From the NCBI GenBank assembly GCA_020200995.1, contig JAIVHQ010000002.1, forward strand, positions 1 to 23,120: DNA of 23,120 bases, in the 5' to 3' direction. The notes under the pieces were generated by a model. That model was not told the DNA's origin and did not search any database. It saw only the letters and a list, made by a program, of their open reading frames with translations. The position numbers and the translations under genes are program-made. The first letter of the stretch is position 1. Every line of letters starts with the position of its first letter. Source of the DNA: Flavobacteriales bacterium. GTDB lineage: Bacteria > Bacteroidota > Bacteroidia > Flavobacteriales_D > Cryomorphaceae. Shown one piece after another: positions 21,834 to 23,120 of the stretch.

Positions 21834-23120
21834 ATGCACTGCCGCCTTCTATCTATTCGTTTCTTTGTTTGCTCCATTGCTTGTTTGGGTATCGCCTTTT
21901 CGGCAAATGCCCAGCAGAACAGTGAGTACGGCTGGGGTCTCAGCCCGCGCGACACTTTGCGGCTCCTCATTTTTTTCGTGGAAATTGATTACGATGAATC
22001 GCCCGACCTGGATAATCGAGGAAGGAGCAAAGTGTGGTCGGAAGGTGAACTGCCGGAATATGCAGATGAGCTCTTTGATCCGTATTCCATTGAGAGTCCC
22101 CGGGGTATGCTCACTGATTATTACCGCGAAATCTCCCTGTGCAACCTGGAAGTGCTCGGAGACTACTTCCCCGAATTGCTTCGGTTAAAATACTCCGATA
22201 TCGGCACTTCTCCCGCAGCTGTGATGAACTATCTTTCAAAACGATTTGGTGCTGATTCGACGTTTGCCACCGCGCACGGCCTCGCGCCTCACGATTTTGA
22301 CTTTTGGGAGCAATCGCCGGGGATGGGGCAGAAAAAAGTGCCGGTCACCGAGGGGTTCGAAGGGGTGGATCATGTGATGATCATTTTCCGAAATTACCAC
22401 CGCATCGCGAGCGACACAGGACAGGCCAACGCGAGCTCGTCGATCCGAATCTCAGGTAAAAAAAGCAATACCTACTCGATGTTTGGCGGGGGGCGCCGTT
22501 TTCCTTTCGGCATCATGCGCCACGAGTTGAATCACTTGTTTCTCGGGAGCAATAATTTTCACGCCGGCGGTGGCAACGGAGCTGTTTTTACGAGCTACCA
22601 GCTTCATGTGCAGGCGGGCTGGGCCATGATGGGTGCAGCCAACAGCAGCTTGCTTACCTGCACAGGTTGGGACCGCTTAAGGTTGGGTTGGAAAGCACGC
22701 GACAAGGATTTTATTATCAGCGCGCTCGATGAGGCGTCTTATGAGGTGAACGGAGATTTGTCGGCCACTGACCTTACGGGTGAGGGGGTGTACATTTTGC
22801 GCGATTTTCACACGACCGGCGATGCCCTCAGGGTCAAGCTGCCCTTCATTCCCGAAGATGAATTTCAGCAATGGCTCTGGATCGAAAACCACACCACCCA
22901 AGACCACAGCGGGTCGCAGTTTGATGTATTCCAGTTCCAGCACTACGACTGCGTGTCTAATGCGGAGCCTGGTCTGTTCCTTCAGGTGCAGATCGATGCC
23001 GACATCAAAGAGGGGCCAAACGTGTTCGGCGCTGTGCATGCCGATTACCTGCGTCCTGTCCCCGCCAACGGTAATTATGATTTTATCTATGAAGATGAAC
23101 CCCTCGAAACAGAGGAGTAC
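21834..23120 (+). CDS. Secreted HExxH metalloprotease-like protein (5' part)
   Basis: One frame stays open from ATG 21834 to the end of the window (429 codons, no stop reached), so the gene is cut by the window edge. A signal peptide MHCRLLSIRFFVCSIACLGI runs on to cleavage near FSANAQ. The mature part has LRLLIFFVEIDYDESPDLDN, GVDHVMIIFRNYHRIASDTG and a zinc-binding motif H230-E-L-N-H234. A third histidine, H243, follows in FLGSNNFHAGGG. A domain with QWLWIENHTTQDHSGSQFDV follows, like the beta-rich segment after the catalytic domain in M6/InhA-type peptidases. The assignment to that type is tentative. Bacteroidota homologues I recall carry a C-terminal T9SS sorting domain; that end is outside the window. 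No other gene on either strand in this stretch competes. Confidence 0.8.
   Translation, partial: MHCRLLSIRFFVCSIACLGIAFSANAQQNSEYGWGLSPRDTLRLLIFFVEIDYDESPDLDNRGRSKVWSEGELPEYADELFDPYSIESPRGMLTDYYREISLCNLEVLGDYFPELLRLKYSDIGTSPAAVMNYLSKRFGADSTFATAHGLAPHDFDFWEQSPGMGQKKVPVTEGFEGVDHVMIIFRNYHRIASDTGQANASSSIRISGKKSNTYSMFGGGRRFPFGIMRHELNHLFLGSNNFHAGGGNGAVFTSYQLHVQAGWAMMGAANSSLLTCTGWDRLRLGWKARDKDFIISALDEASYEVNGDLSATDLTGEGVYILRDFHTTGDALRVKLPFIPEDEFQQWLWIENHTTQDHSGSQFDVFQFQHYDCVSNAEPGLFLQVQIDADIKEGPNVFGAVHADYLRPVPANGNYDFIYEDEPLETEEY

Noticed and set aside
21826..22188. Plus-strand open frame from a GTG at the start of the metalloprotease gene
   Set aside because: The overlapping frame from ATG 21834 has a signal peptide and a zinc motif and stays open for 429 codons.
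1..23120. CRISPR array, transposon, prophage or defence island
   Set aside because: No regularly spaced repeats, transposase, integrase, phage structural or nuclease genes were found in either strand.

Overview
The window is chromosomal DNA of a Bacteroidota bacterium, most likely of the Flavobacteriales. At least eight candidate promoters carry the Bacteroidota -7 element TAnnTTTG (or a one-base variant). There are no convincing Shine-Dalgarno sequences. Typical lineage proteins are present: PorZ of the type IX secretion system, DUF4292 and DUF4837 lipoproteins, and an EnvC-like M23 protein. Family assignments come from recognising sequence motifs; no database search was run.

Layout. (1) 1-2025, plus strand: gltX overlapping folB, behind a TATCTTTG promoter and a 21-bp direct repeat. 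(2) 2026-2438: tRNA-Cys(GCA), then a heavily structured non-coding stretch in which the last 18 bp of the tRNA region recur 176 bp downstream, each copy followed by its own terminator hairpin. Between them lie a long near-perfect hairpin and a perfect 20-bp palindrome. (3) 2439-4169, minus strand: three uncharacterised membrane-protein genes. Two are paralogues, and one of these is frameshifted. (4) tRNA-Arg(TCG), minus strand, with terminator and promoter. (5) 4610-9825, plus strand: porZ, recO (interrupted by an in-frame TAG) and a lipoprotein prolyl oligopeptidase. (6) 9828-21765, minus strand: a long run of envelope and housekeeping genes. In order of transcription these are a crotonase, an O-antigen-type flippase, dut (with an internal deletion), a sugar nucleotidyltransferase, a TPR lipoprotein, a DUF4292 lipoprotein, an EnvC-like protein, tatA, gatA, a LysM lytic transglycosylase and a DUF4837 lipoprotein. 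(7) 21834-end, plus strand: the 5' part of a secreted HExxH metalloprotease-like gene that leaves the window, divergent from the crotonase with a 15-bp palindrome between the two promoters.

How the genes fit together: much of the minus-strand run concerns the cell envelope. It covers precursor synthesis and flipping, peptidoglycan hydrolase control, murein cleavage, outer-membrane lipoproteins and Tat export. The tight overlaps (4 to 56 bp) suggest translational coupling. porZ and the secreted metalloprotease suggest an active type IX secretion system.

The most striking observations are the tRNA-Cys-derived repeat cluster and three independent lesions in 23 kb in genes that are normally intact: a nonsense codon in recO, a deletion of the catalytic motif 2 region in dut, and a 1-nt frameshift in a membrane gene. 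These could be real decay or consensus/assembly errors; the sequence alone cannot decide. I see no CRISPR array, transposase, integrase or recognisable defence system.
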